A stretch of DNA of 64,000 nt from Lunularia cruciata (taxonomy: Eukaryota; Streptophyta; Marchantiopsida; Lunulariales; Lunulariaceae). Location: the NCBI GenBank assembly GCA_948567375.1, contig OX419758.1:23875001-23939000 (forward strand), given 5' to 3'. A program made the translations under genes and the position numbers. This document shows, one piece after another, positions 32,476-44,532 of this stretch (positions are counted from its first letter, which is position 1; each line of letters opens with the position of its first letter). The notes beneath the pieces are model-generated. The model made no database searches and had not been told where the DNA came from. It saw nothing but the letters and a program-made list of their open reading frames with translations.

Positions 32476-34917
32476 TGTGGTGCACACATTTTTCATTTTT
32501 AGCTGTGTTAAGTGGTTCTTTGAAGAAGAAGTGTGAAGAAGAAGGAAGGAGAAATTTTTTTTGAATCTAACCCAAAGAAGGTTACTTTGGGTCAAATTTG
32601 GTTAGGGCTTGGATTGGATTTGTCAGGTTTCAACCCAAAGTAAGGATACTTTGCCTTGGATTGGCCATTCAAGAATGTACTACACCTAAAATGGTTGAGA
32701 TATGAGCAGGAGAAATTGATAGAGACCAGAGAAGTGCATGCAAATGGTGTGATTTCTCCATAGACGAGCATTGGAAGAATGACTGAGAAAAATCAAACTA
32801 TAAAGTCTCAATTCAAATCAAGAAGGAGAAGAATGACCAGTGAATTCTTGTACCATTGCAAAGTCATCTTGAGGGAGATAAGGGGAGAGGAATGGTAGTC
32901 AGTGAAGTTTTTTGTGAATCCAAAGGGAGTTAGAGTTGCAAGCCCAAGGGACGGGAAAGTTATCTTTCAAAGGCATAGCACGAAGGAGAGTAGAATAAGA
33001 TGAATCAAGAAGTGCCCTACACTGGCAGTGAGGAATCCATATGATTAGGAGGTTAGAAATTATGGCTCACATTGAACTTTGCATTACTTTCCTTGCATGG
33101 AATTGGAACTTGAGCTTTCTCAATTTCATGGTAGAGAGAACGGCCAGCAAGTGTGTAGATGGGCCGACAATGGTAGGAAAAAGAGGCAATTTGGCTTGAT
33201 GGACAGAGTTGGAGATTGTTGTTAAGCAGAGAGAGTGGGGAAGAGCATGGGGCTACATTCTTGGGGAAAGGAAAAGTTGCAAAAGAAACCTAAGAAGTCA
33301 AAAATTTATTCACCTCAAAGAGTACAAGGAATGGATACAAGGTGGAAACTTATTGGGACCTAGTGCGGAGATGAATTATAAGCGCATTGATGGTGTTGTT
33401 TAAATCCAAGTGCACCACCTATGTTACAAAGAAGCAGGCGGTGTTCTTCCATAAAAATTTTGCAAGAGAGCCGATTAATTGAGTGAAGTGTTTTTATCAG
33501 AGGATGCGGCAAATGGTGCTGAATTGGAGGAGTTTGACACCACCACATTACTTTGTTCCTTTGTGGTGCACTTTTACCTTAAGTTGAACTTGCTGAGTAG
33601 CGATGAGAAGAAGATCATGTCTCACTTTCATTCCGATCTGCATCAAGAAGCCGATAACAAGGAGTGACAATATATTTGGCAGTTGAGAAGCAATGAAAAC
33701 CACTATACAAGAATGGGACAAAATAGGAAGATCTTTGTACCCATGCCAAGAAAGAAGAAAAGGAGCAGACTTGAGGTGAAGAATTCTCCAGTACAGCCTT
33801 ATAAGTTAAGAAGGATTGGGTAGAGGGAAGGGAATCACATCTAGAATACTACACCGGAAGAGGAGGTCAAATCAGAAGGAGGAGCAGAGTTTGTGTTGGA
33901 GGGATCATAGGAAGAAGAAGTGGAGTTAACGTTGCAAAGTGAAGAATCCAATGAGGATAGTGAAGGAGAAGTTGAGGTGCAAAAGGATCAAAAGAAGGTG
34001 ATTTCCTTGCAAGAAGAAATTGAGCAACATGAGGAAGGAGATAGGACTATGGCCGAGTTGGTAATAGAAGAAGAAGAAGGATTGGTGGCCAAGCCAAGGC
34101 ATGTCATGCAAGAAGGAGAAAGTTCAAAAGTGGCAAATCACATCATCAATTTGGACAATAAGGAAAGTTTGGAGGATGATATGTTGTTGAAAGTATGAAG
34201 ATCCCGACTTTGTAGTAAAGCCTCGGATTCAGAAGGGAAGAGCAAGATTGACAAAATCCATGAAGAAAAGGTAGAAAAGGGGGAAGAGTGTGAAGGAGTA
34301 GAGTACCTTTGAGATGTTTTATGTCCATTGTTGTTGCAGATGGAGAAGAAGAAGAAGGAGATGCAAAGTAAGCATTCCAAGGTAACAAATGTATTGCAAG
34401 TGTTGGAGAGATTAGAATCTAAAAGTTTGAAGTTGAGAGAGGGTATGACCAAAGGAGAGGAAGAAAGAGAAGTGTTGCGGGTAGATGCAGCATTGCAAAA
34501 GAAGATCGATGAAAATCTGCAAGACATGTTTGAAAAGCAAGGAAGAGAGTGAAGGAAGTCATATAGGAGAGACTCTGGGTAGAAAAGCTACAAGCAAAAG
34601 TAAAGTTCGAGAAAAACAATGGAACGGAATTGGTTGAAGCTAAGGAGGAGGAGCTCAACACATTCTGACAGAAAGCAGAGAGAAGACAACAACCTGGCAA
34701 CGTGAATTAACCAAGTGCCATCAAAAAGTAGGGAGGTTGTGAGATCTTGTGAAGACATTAGAGGCAAAGATTGACCAGTATGTGAAGGAGTTGGAGGATT
34801 GCATAGTGGAGTATGAAGATGAATTGAAAGTGAGTAGAGTTGTGATGGAGGAGGAAAGACAAAAGAAGCAGTCACCAAAATCTGTTGAGGAAGTGATTGT
34901 AGAGATGAAGGCAAGAT
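32476..34917 (+). mobile_element. TGTG-family element D, 3'-truncated
   Basis: It starts TGTGGTGCACACATTTTTC at 32476 within element C (left flank gctga) and reads forward through leader, N-domain, linker and coiled coil. At about 34918 it stops abruptly at reverse-oriented N-domain sequence. About 1.3 kb of its 3' end is missing, so no right target duplication can be checked. Its protein is the most diverged in the window and represents a third subfamily. Confidence 0.75.
32890..34917 (+). pseudogene. TGTG-family protein, element D copy (truncated)
   Basis: It is recognisable by WNWNLSFLNFMVER, a GPSAEMNYKRIDGVV region and PPHYFVPL before the linker. An acidic segment follows (SEESNEDSEGEVEVQ), then coiled coil including LLQMEKKKKEMQSKHSKV and LRDLVKTLEAK-like heptads to 34917. 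There are several stops and frame changes. The start is uncertain: ATG 32892 is used as the approximate boundary. Confidence 0.55.
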
Positions 34918-35719
34918 AATTCCCCTCCCTAGGACTACTCTCCAATCTGACTCCGTCCATCAAGATGGGTTCCTTCTCTTCCTCTTGTGCTTTGGTCCAT
35001 CTTTGCAATTGCTCACTGTAATTTCTACCATGAAACCTAGAAAACTAAAGTTCCAATTCTAGGCTAGGAACATGATACAAAGTCTTGCGAAGACTTTGAT
35101 CCGTGCTATTATTTCTAACCTAAAAATTGCAAGTCCACTCACTGCACTCTACTTACTCACTTTTGGGGTCATCATGTGTTTCCTCACCTTCTTCTTGTGA
35201 AAGATCATTCCCGAGATCCTAACCCACTCTTCTTCCTATGGATGTGCAATTTGCATTACTTTGGGTCAAATCTAAATAGGGATAGGGCAGCGTCTAGACA
35301 TTGCATTGCTTTCTAGTAAAACTTTTGATTTATAGTCTTGCACTGATTGGTCCTTCTTCAGTTGTTTCTCTTCTCAAGTCATAGATTTTGTGGGATTGGT
35401 TTCTTGTCACTATGAAGAACTTCTTGATCCCAAGGCCATTACTACTTCCCACATAATTTCTTGATTGGGCCACCTCCAAAAAAGTATGGTGCTAGTTCTT
35501 TGGATCAGACCACACCGCCCGATACAAAGTTTGGCCTTCTTTGTCTTTGTGTCTCGTCCTCCCTGGGTCCTTTGGTCTTGACCCAAGGTCAACTTTGGGT
35601 TTGCCCCAAACACACACTTCTTCTTATTTCTTTCCTGTTTAGCCCTCTTTAGGCTTTACTAACGTACTTCTTCTTCAAATTTTTGTAAAAACTATCCAAA
35701 ACCAAATATGGGTGCCACA
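34918..35719 (-). mobile_element. TGTG-family 5' end, reverse (probably the start of element C)
   Basis: Reading from 35719 leftward gives TGTGGCACCCATATTTGG, then the leader with actttgggt-type half-sites and the first part of the N-domain (QRWTKAQEEEKEPI). It ends at 34918 against element D. It fits as the missing 5' end of element C. The right side at 35720 is sequence of element F, not a target duplication. Confidence 0.65.
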
Positions 35720-37876
35720 TGTTTCTCCTTCTTTAGGTCTATCTAATTCTACTAAATCCTTTGCCATTTCTACTACTTCTTTACTCTAAACTACAATTGC
35801 ACTCATGGGTAATGTATCTAAATTTTTATCTCCCAACCCAATCTTCTCTAATGTCTCAGGGAACTCACCTAAAGACACTTGCATTTCTACTTTTGTCACT
35901 TTAGACTTCATCTCTAACTTCATGGAACTACAAAGTCTCTCCAATTCTGAATGTACTAAGTCCAACCTAAAACACACATTGTCTTCTACCTCTAATATCT
36001 TCCTATCTACTTGATCTCTCAAGCAAATCAACAACTTTTTCAATTCAATGTCCTTCACTTTCTTCTTCCTCGTTTCCTACACGAACAACTTTAATTCATG
36101 CAATCTAGCCTCCTCCAACTGAACTTTAGACATCATTCCTAACATTGCCTTCATTCTTACAATGGCGTCTTTGCTTGCCTCTCTTCTTGGAGTCTGCAGC
36201 TTCTCTCTCTCTGCTTACAGCTCTTCATGATACATCTTCACCTCATCTTCAAACTTGGCCTTCAGCGCTTCTTGCTCCTTCACACTCTGCTTAAGTTGTT
36301 CTTCCATTCCTTTGACCAACCCGTGCAACCATTCTTCTTCTCTATGGTGCATGGCCAACTCCCATTGCCAAGCCCGATCTTTCTCTGCTGCACTGGCCTT
36401 CAAACATTCCAACTCTTGACCCATAACAGCAGCCATTGCCTTCAGATGTATCACTTTGACACTTATATCACGCACTTCTGGCCGCAAAGCTTCAGACTTC
36501 ACTAACTGCTCCTTCCGGTCTTCTTCTTGCTTTGCCATGGTTTTGCCTCTCTTCACAAAGTCTTTTGTTAGATTCTCAATCTCCTTTCTCCTCAGCTCTA
36601 CGTCAGTCCAAGGCTCTACTAACTCATGCTCTCCCTGACTCAACCTCCTTCTCAACTCCACACTTTCATCACTCATATATCGCACTACTGCCAATTCGTC
36701 CTTCAATCTTGAGTGATCTTGCTTCAATTTGTCTCTCTTCTTTTGTAACTGTACTAGCAAAAAAAAACTACTTGTGACAAGTACCTACCCCATCAAAGAC
36801 TTTGGACCTCTCAACTTGCTTTGCTCTTTGCTTCCTACCTCTTCTACAAGAGCTTTACTTTGAAGTCTTAATCTTCTAACTCTTAGAGGTTCTTCATCTG
36901 AACTGGCCCCTTCTTCTTCTATCGGACTTACATTACTTACTTTTGCCACCGCTAAAGCAACACTTATTCCCCCTCTTTTGCTTTGCTGAACTTCTGCCTT
37001 TGGCTCAGCCTCCAAAGTTTCTTGTATTTCCGCTGTGTGTAATTCACAACACAAGTTTCCTCCTCTTGCCATTAGATCAAATGTTGCATGAAACTCCTAT
37101 TCTTCTTTATCAGCATCATCTCTTCCTCTTTTCTGAAATTCTATCTCACCTTCGCTTCCATTGCTTGACTCTTCACTTCATAGAAACAACTCTGGTTCTT
37201 CTTCTTCTTCCAAGTCATTTGTCTTGTACTTGGCTTCACCCTTCAACTTTTCCACTCCCAACGACTCATCAAGCACTACAACTTCTTGTCTCAAGTTTAC
37301 CTTCCTCACCTTCTTTGGCTTTAATGGTGACACACTCTCCTCCGGATGACTTTGCTTCCTTGTCTTTGGGATGGCCACTACTACTGGTAGATATTGCCTT
37401 ATGCACGCAAAGTGCTCATTACTACTTCAGATCTATCAGATGTATTATTGTTCCTTGCCATTTGTAGTCTTTTGTAAGTCGGGCTAGAAATGTAACACAA
37501 TCTTTCTTCGCTTAGACTCCTTCATCAAGTTCAATCTAAAGTTGAAATGGGCAGCAAATGGCACCAAATAGTGAGGCACATCTTCCTTTCTCCAACACCA
37601 CACCATCTACTATGTTCTTTGTTGAAAACACTTTGCCCAGTTTAGTAGCATGCCTGCAAACATCTGGTGGAAGAAGACCGCCTGATGTTTCATTCCATAA
37701 GTTGTGCGATTGTGCTTGAAAAGTGCCATCATTGCCCCAATGATGCTTTGCTTGACTAGGTATCCACCTTATACTCGTTCTTTGTGCGTGGTGTTGTAGA
37801 GGACTTTTGGATCTCATCTGTCTCCTCTGTAGACTCTCCTTTCCCAAGAAATGTGGCCCTAGTTTCCTCACCGGCC

Positions 37877-37914
37877 TGTGAGCCGATGAGGAAACTAAGG
37901 ATGTGAAACCGGCC
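37877..37914. other. 38-bp filler at LTR junction with snap-back repeat
   Basis: Between the target sequence and the proper LTR start lie a duplicate of tgtgagccg and then tgaggaaacta (37887-37897). The latter is the inverted complement of tagtttcctca in the adjacent target (37860-37870). The filler is followed by a second ccggcc. This looks like templated DNA copied at the break during insertion or repair. Confidence 0.7.
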
Positions 37915-38605
37915 TGTGAGCCGGCCTGTCTCTCACTCAAGATGAACCTCTGATAGCTATAATGGTAGCGCACCATGGACTAAGAAGGCAAGGAACCCTA
38001 ACTCCATCATACTCCTCCAAGGCTAACACTCCAAGACTCAAGACATTGCTCACTAGAGAACTCAATGAGAGAGAGATAGTTTCAAATGAAAGGATGATGA
38101 GTACTTCCTCACCCCTTGTTTATATACTTGTGAAATAGTTACGCACCAAAGTTACTAATTACTAGAATAACTCAAGTTACTAGGCTAAAAGTCAAGTAAA
38201 GTCAAAAAGTAGAAAGGAATATCAAATCACATGTGCATATTCCACTAGCATGTGATCTTATCTTGACCCAACCACTAAGTCAAGGATTCCTTCTCATGGG
38301 CTATCCTTGGACTATAGAAGAATCCAAAACAAAAAGGCTTGCGGGCCCAAGAGTTCTCAACTCTTTCCTCAAAGCCAAACACCTAGGAATAATACCAAGT
38401 CAACACATTAGAATCCAAAATAGTGGTGCTCATCTTTTCCACCTCTTCTAAAGTAAGGTCCCCTCTATCTTAGCTATGACTAACTCTAGCTAATCATGAC
38501 TAATGTAGAACCATCCTTTATCTCTATATAAATAATATCTCTCAAGTACTTGTAATACCAAGCTAAATATCACAATACCACACACATGTACAAATGGGTG
38601 TTACA
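37915..38605 (-). repeat. Solo LTR of Ty3/gypsy family 1, copy c
   Basis: A 691-bp LTR, TGTGAGCCGG...GTGTTACA in plus orientation (reverse element). It is inserted into element F. F sequence continues directly on both sides (caccggcc on the left, ggcctctctcc on the right), consistent with a ggcc(t) target duplication and no internal region. It is therefore a solo LTR and younger than F. Confidence 0.88.
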
Positions 38606-39462
38606 GGCCTCTCTCCCCAACACCAATCTCCAATCCACCTTTGTCCATTGGGCTGGATTGCCTCTCTTTCCTTCCTCCTCAAGCTTCTCCTCACACTCAC
38701 TTGATGTTACTTTGGCCATGAACCCTAGATAGCTCAAATTCCAATTCCATGCAGAAATAGTGATCCAAAGTCTACTTAGGATGTCAATCCAAGCTATCAT
38801 ATCTAATCTTCAAATCACAGGATTTCTTACTACAAGTGAAGGACTCTTCTTCTCACCCTTCTTTAGCATTATGTGATCTCTAATGTGTGGTAATTCAAAA
38901 ATGATTCTACCGTCCCCTAGTCTCCAGATCCTCACTTCTTTACTTGCTAAACATCAAACACTCAACCGGCTTGTCTTCATGCACTCCTTTGGATCAACTA
39001 CTCAGTGGCACGAGATACTTGCAGAACATTTCAAAATCCTCTTGATAAAGTCCCAATTTTATAGTTCTTTGTTGATCAGTCATTCCTCTATCACTCGTCA
39101 TTGAAATGCACTCTTTCTGCATGACTTCTTCCTGGTATTATACAAGTTTAGTGGTGCATGCCTTATCTGCCATCTCTTTGCTTGTACTTTCTTGATTTGC
39201 CCCTACAAAGAGAAGTTGTTATGCCATCTTTGCATTGGGTTGATCACCCCAAGACAAAGTCCCCTTACTTTGAGTCCCTTTTGGCCGATTCTGACCTGAG
39301 TACTTTGCTTTGGACTCAAAGTTACGTTACTTCATGTTTCAATCCAAAGTCACCCTTCTTCTTCTTCTTCAAATGCCATTTTGGTTCAATATGACTTTGT
39401 CTATACTCTTCTTCTTCAAAATCACACAAAAACTCAAAAAAACAAAAAATGTGGGTACCACA

Positions 39463-40738
39463 GTAGTAGTTGCTCTAGTTTTTGCACCTCTACCAAAGGA
39501 TCCAATTCAAACCATCACTAAACAACTTGCAGATCTCAAGATCAATGTATTGCAACTATAGAAGAAGAGAGGTGAATTGAAATGTGGGGAGAAGGCCTAG
39601 GAATTATAGAAGTTATCCATATAGAGGAGGCCAACCAACAAACAATTTCAATGAGAGAAATTGTTTTGGTTGTGTAAGAAGAGACCATATCCAAAGGAAT
39701 TGAACAAATTCCACTAACCATGGAAGAAGGGTTTATGAGGAAGCCAATAGAGGGAAAGAGGAAGGTAGTGAAACCCAAGTGGCTCCTAATCCAAACAAAG
39801 GTAAGGAAATAGAATCTAAAGATGTGGTTGAGAACAAGTATGAGAAGGGAGAGTGCTCAAAGTCCAAGGTCTTAATTTGGAGCTTTTGGCACAAGAGAAA
39901 AGAAGAGCTCATTTTGCAAAGGATGTGCACTCTTCTCAAGGATTTACTCCTAGCAAGGATACTCTTATGTCTACTAGGAGCACTTTCACCGCAACACTAT
40001 CAACAACAAAGCCTCTAAGGAGGAAGTTGGGGATGGAGGACTTCTTGATCTCTAAGCAACAATGGAACTACAATGTGTTGGAGGATGTTGTTAGTCTCAA
40101 GGTTGACATCATAGTGAGCCAATTGATTGTTTTGAGAAAAGAGCTTAAAGGGGGTTTGGGTTCTACAAGGAGCAAGAGGAAATAGAAGGCAAAAGCTCCA
40201 ATATCAATAGGGGTGGTGGATGCCAAGCCAGCACCATGAGAGGCTTGTGAATATACCTCCAAGATTGATGTGAGAGTGAATGGTCACAACATCAAGGATG
40301 CATTGGTTGATGGAGGATCACCAATGAATGCCTTGTCAAAAAGGTTGATGAAGAAGTTGGATATGATACCTTCAAGACCTTCAACATTTGTGGTGAGTGT
40401 GGTAAACAAGCAACAAAGTTGGACCAATAAGGGTGATGGATAAGGTGGTAGTTTTAGTTATGGGAGTTCAAAATCTCATGACTTTCCAAGTCTTGAAGGA
40501 TTCAAGCTATGACTTACTTCTTGGGAGGCCATGGTTGAGAGTAGCATGCGCAACTGATTGATGGCACAAAGGGTACCTGAGGATTGAGCCATCAAACTAT
40601 TGAGTCACAATTCTTATGACTAACTCCACCAAAACTTTCACATTTGGATACACCATCTTCTCATTATTGAGAATCATATTCTAAAGAAGGAGCTTTAGGT
40701 GTGGACACAAGCATGGAAGAGGAGAATTCCATAGAGGA
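39463..40738 (+). pseudogene. Ty3/gypsy gag end and protease, copy 2 (family 1)
   Basis: The first 550 bp are a second, diverged version of 25245-25802 (for example gatccaattcaaaccatc and ggatttactcctagcaagg), including a zinc-knuckle remnant (CFGC...DHIQRN). It continues to the protease, KIDVRVNGHNIKDALVDGG with SPMNALS, whose Asp-Gly-Gly is the usual plant gypsy variant of the aspartic protease active site (40300-40323). Element G interrupts at 40739. The pol frame resumes at 44533. The copy has several stops. Confidence 0.75.
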
Positions 40739-41408
40739 TGTGATAACCCGGCAAATATCACTTTGGCGGTAATCAGGTAAGTAAAGTTCATTCCCGTAGA
40801 GATACAATTTACAATTGGTCAAATACAAAGTCAAATAGTAACAAGCAGTTCTTCTTGGTTGCGTCTTTAATCTCTCAGGTAGAAACCACACCCAGAAGAT
40901 AGTAACAAGCATTGACTCATATTCTTGTCAGAATAAGTTGTCATACTTAATCACAAGTCCATCAAATCTTTCCAAACAATCTTGATTGTGATGATTCAGT
41001 CTCTCCCAAAAATTGCACTTCATTGCAAAATGACTTTGCCTCAGAATTGTGTTTCACCCCTCCACTGAAGGCACAACTTCCTTATGAAAATTACTTCACA
41101 TCAACATTGCAATGCACTCACAATTGCAGAATACTACCAACACTACAAATCCTCTCTGATTTGTCAAGGCATTGCTCCGATTGCACTTCACTCAGGATCA
41201 AACACATAGAATGAAGATCAAGGTTGTGGAATCCAACATCCAACAAGCACACTAAGTTTGCACTTCCAACAACCCAAAATTCTTCACACACTCACAAACA
41301 CACACATAGTGTTGATACTCACAATCATGCTCAAGCAACAAGCATTGAAATCGGCACTTTGCTTTATCTATTCTCAAAAATCATGAGCACTTAACAACAA
41401 CATAGGCA

Positions 41409-41419
41409 CCTTTAAATAG
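41409..41419 (-). promoter_or_regulatory. TATA-like box of TGTG element G
   Basis: The minus strand reads CTATTTAAAGG, 680 bp from the element's 3' terminus at 40739. This is the same position as in B, C, H and I. Confidence 0.55.
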
Positions 41420-41536
41420 GCAAAACACTCAACAATTACAAACAATTATACCATTTCCTAACAATTCTTTCTACCTCCAAATCCAAAATGAAAATGCACC
41501 TCTTCATGTTTGCCTCTTCAAATCTCAAATCTGTTT

Positions 41537-44115
41537 CTAATCCGATCCGATGTCTACTTCAACTTCAGCTTCCAAACCTGATCCTGAAGTTACCTCACAT
41601 ACTACTCTATCTTTGGGTTTCACAACTACTAACTCTTCTACTAATTCTAACACTTCTTCTTCTTGATCTACAATTCCCGCCATGGGTAACCTTGCTAACT
41701 CTTGATCTCTTGACCCACTCTTCTCTAATATCTCCAATGGTAACTCCGAAGATATTTGTACTCCTATCTCATCGACTTTGGGCTTCACTCTTACATCTTT
41801 CCAAAGTTTATCTATCTCTAACTTAACTAAATCCAATATAATCATGATATTGTTTTCCACTTCCAATATCTTCCTATCTACATGAGTTTTGAGACTAATC
41901 AGCAAAGCGTTCAAATCTTTATCCTTCACATTTCTCCTCCTCATCTTCTGCACCAACAACCTTAACTCGTGTAATCTCATTTCTTCAATCTGCACATTGG
42001 CTTTTGTACTCAGCATCATGTTTATCTTGATTACAATCTTCTTTAGGGGCTTGAGCCTCATCCTTCTCTCCTGTTCTTGATCCTCTTGCCAATCTTCCCT
42101 ATACATTGCCAGTTTTGCCTTGAATTTGGCTTTCACCGTCTCCTTCTCCTTCTCAATCTTCTCTCCAAATTACAAAGTAACTCCCTTAACCTCTCTTCCT
42201 CTCTATATCTCACTGTCAGCTCTCTTTGCCAAAGTCGCTTCTTCTCTTCTACACTCTCCATCACTCTATCAAGCTCTTGCTCTTTCTCTGCTGCTCTTGC
42301 CATAACATGAATGATTTCTAATCTTGAATCATCAAATTGTTGTTTCAAGATTTCATACTCAACTATCTATCTTTGCCTTGCTATGACATTTTGCTCTATT
42401 ACTTGTTCTTTATTTCCCTCTTCCCTTTTTAGATTCTCAATTACTTGGTTCTATACTATTGCATCTACTTGTAGTACTTCCTTTTGCTCCTCTCCTTTGG
42501 TTATGATCTTCTTCAACTCTAATTTCTCTTCTTCTAACCTTACCAATACTTGCAACACAGTCTTTACCTCTGGACACTCTGACTACATCTCTTTCTTCTT
42601 TTCCTCCAACTTCATCAGCAACGGGCATACAACCTTCCATAGATACTCCACTCCTACACTCTGGCTTATCTCGGCTTGCGGCCTTTTCTCTTTCTTCACT
42701 TCTTCTTCACTTGACACTCTTCTTCTCAGCTGCAGTCACCTGATTGGGATTGATTCTTCACTTCCCTAACTTCCACTCTCCACTTCTCTTCTTCTACTCG
42801 GCCCCACCTCACACATCACCTTCCATCTGGAATGAACACCTCTTTGAATGATCACCCTCTTCTCCTCCTTCTCTAGAACTTCGTCATCTTGACTCATGTT
42901 ACCTTCTTCTGCCATCTCCATCTTTCCTTCTTCATCCTTTGGTACAGGCTGCATCTCCACTCCATCTCCACTCACTACTTGCTTCACCACTCTGCAACGT
43001 GAGTTCAGGTTCTTCCTCCTTCTTCAAGTCTTCTGACTTGTACTCAGCTTCCTCCTATGATTCTTCTCCTGATGATGCAATCACTACCAGGTCCTTCCTC
43101 GGGTTTACTTTTCTGATCTTCCAAGGTCTCATTGCCCCTACTTCTTCTTCTCTTCCTCTTTGACTCCTCCTCTTCAACTTTGGAGTATTCAATCCCAAAT
43201 GCATGCTCTGCCCCATCTACGCGTAATACTCATCATTGCTTCTGATTTGCAAAATGTATTGCTACTCCTCCGCATCAGCATCTCTTCTCAAGTCAGGATG
43301 GAAGTGCGACACCATCTTGTGTTTTTCTACCGTGTTTAGCAAATTCAGTCCCAAGTAGAAATAGGCTACAAATGGCATAATGTAATGCAGAGGCAACTTG
43401 TCCTGCAAGTTCCACACCATTTGTCTCATGCATTGATAGAAGCACTTCACCCAATTAATTGGTTCCCCTGCAAACATCTTATGGAAGAACACCGCTTGAT
43501 GTTTCATCACATAAGTAGTTTGCTCTGGCTTCAAGATAGCCATCATTGCTCCTATGATGCCTCTCCTCATAGGGTCCTTGTAACTCTTGACTTTATAACC
43601 ATTCTTTGTGCGCTTTGAAGAAAAGGCATCTTGCACTTCTTGGGTTTCCTCAGCTACTTCTCCTTTCCCCAAGATTGTGGCTCCTTGCTCCTCATCTGCC
43701 TCTCTTTCAAGTACTAACCTCCAATCCAACTTGTCCATCAAGCCAGATTACCTCTCTTATCCTCTGCCTCGGGTTCATCAAGACATTTACTCTCAATGAT
43801 CTTGGTCATGAAACCTGGAAAACTAAGGTTCCAATTCCCTGCCAAAAAGTTGATCCAAAGTCTGCTCAAGACTTTGATTCTTGCGATCACATCTAATCGT
43901 GAGGTCGTATGATTTCTCATTGCAAATTGGGAGTTCTTCTTTCTACCTCCCATCTTACTCTCCTCCACTATAGGTGGGTGACTACTCTTCCAATCAACTC
44001 CCAGACTAACTCTCCTGACTTCCTCTTGATGCACCAGCGTATCTCTTACTAAACTCCCTTTTCCACAATCTCCCTCTAGACGACTTCTTGATGGCAATGG
44101 AAAATTACTTGTCAT
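41537..44115 (-). pseudogene. TGTG-family protein, element G copy
   Basis: ATG 44113-44115 (MTSNFPLPSRSRLEGD) to TAG 41537-41539 (EVDIGSD). The open N-domain reads RLDVIARIKVLSRLW, GNWNLSFPGFMTKIIESKCL and, after one break, DWRLVLEREADEEQGATILG through HYIMPFVAYFYLGLNLL. The acidic linker and coiled coil follow, and the last 200 codons (41537-42136) are open, including VQIEEMRLHELRLLVQKMRR. The total length matches about 860 codons with a few stops and frameshifts. It is useful with H for deriving a family consensus. No enzyme motif is seen. Confidence 0.7.
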
Positions 44116-44532
44116 CTCTTTGTCTCTATCCCAAATCGTATAGTGGGGCACCTCCTCCGTCTTTCTTCACTTTGAGTTTTCTACCAAGAAATCACACCTC
44201 CTTCATGCTCTTGTCATTGTCAATTTTCCCCCAATCTCTAGGCCAGCCATTTATTTTGTGTGGTACCTTCTTGAATGTTCAACCCCGGAGGAAAGTTGTT
44301 ACATTGTCCTTGCCTTGGGTTGAGCATCCCCAAGCCAAAGTCTCCTTACTTTGGGTTGAATGTTGATAGGACAAAACCAAGTACTTTGTCTTTTGACACA
44401 AAGTCACTTTACCTTGGGTTACAACCCAAAGACACCATTCTTCACCTTGTGATGCCATACAGGTGCAATATAGCTTCATCTATACACCTCTTCTTCCAAA
44501 AATAAGAAAAAAAAAAAACTATGGGTACCACA

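Larger units (their letters stand above)
25803..35719 (-). mobile_element. TGTG-family element C, reverse, with nested insertions
   Basis: Read on the minus strand, the element runs from about 35719 (TGTGGCACCC start) to 25803 (GGGTTGCCACA end). The 3' block occupies 25803-26534, element B is inserted at 26535-30343, and C resumes at 30349. A 410-bp LTR sits at 31033-31442, and element D is inserted at 32476. The part at about 34918-35719 contains the N-terminal code and 5' end expected of C, but the intervening segment and the end of D are missing. The left flank is actca (25798-25802). The right flank does not repeat it, so the right junction is rearranged. The assignment of 34918-35719 to C rather than to a separate copy is the main uncertainty. 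Confidence 0.6.
35786..39029 (-). pseudogene. TGTG-family protein, element F copy
   Basis: On the minus strand it starts near ATG 39027-39029 (MFCKYLVPLSS then TGA, as in copy B). It continues through the N-domain (37536-37860 and 38606-38900, split by the LTR) and the acidic linker (36785-37378). The coiled coil at 36215-36760 is well preserved (LKDELAVVRYMSDESVELRR). The C-terminal block is at 35786-36058 (MKDIELKKLLICLRDQVDRK). The stop is lost to truncation. Apart from the LTR it is one of the better-kept coiled coils of subfamily B/C/F. Confidence 0.6.
35720..39462 (-). mobile_element. TGTG-family element F, reverse, 3'-truncated, carrying a solo LTR
   Basis: The right (5') end is GTGGGTACCACA at 39462, and beyond it lies gypsy gag copy 2. 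The left end stops at 35720 inside the C-terminal code, so about 0.9 kb of 3' sequence is missing. A family-1 LTR is inserted at 37915-38605. The protein is closest to B and C. It was inserted into gypsy gag just before gtagtagttgctct. Confidence 0.75.
40739..44532 (-). mobile_element. TGTG-family element G, complete, reverse (3,794 bp)
   Basis: It runs from TGTGATAACCCGG at 40739 (3' end on its strand) to GGGTACCACA at 44532 (5' end). Flanks are gagga (40734-40738) and tagga (44533-44537), a 5-bp duplication with one mismatch. It splits the gypsy protease from its reverse transcriptase. It is close in sequence to A and H, with the best-kept N-domain of the family. Confidence 0.88.
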
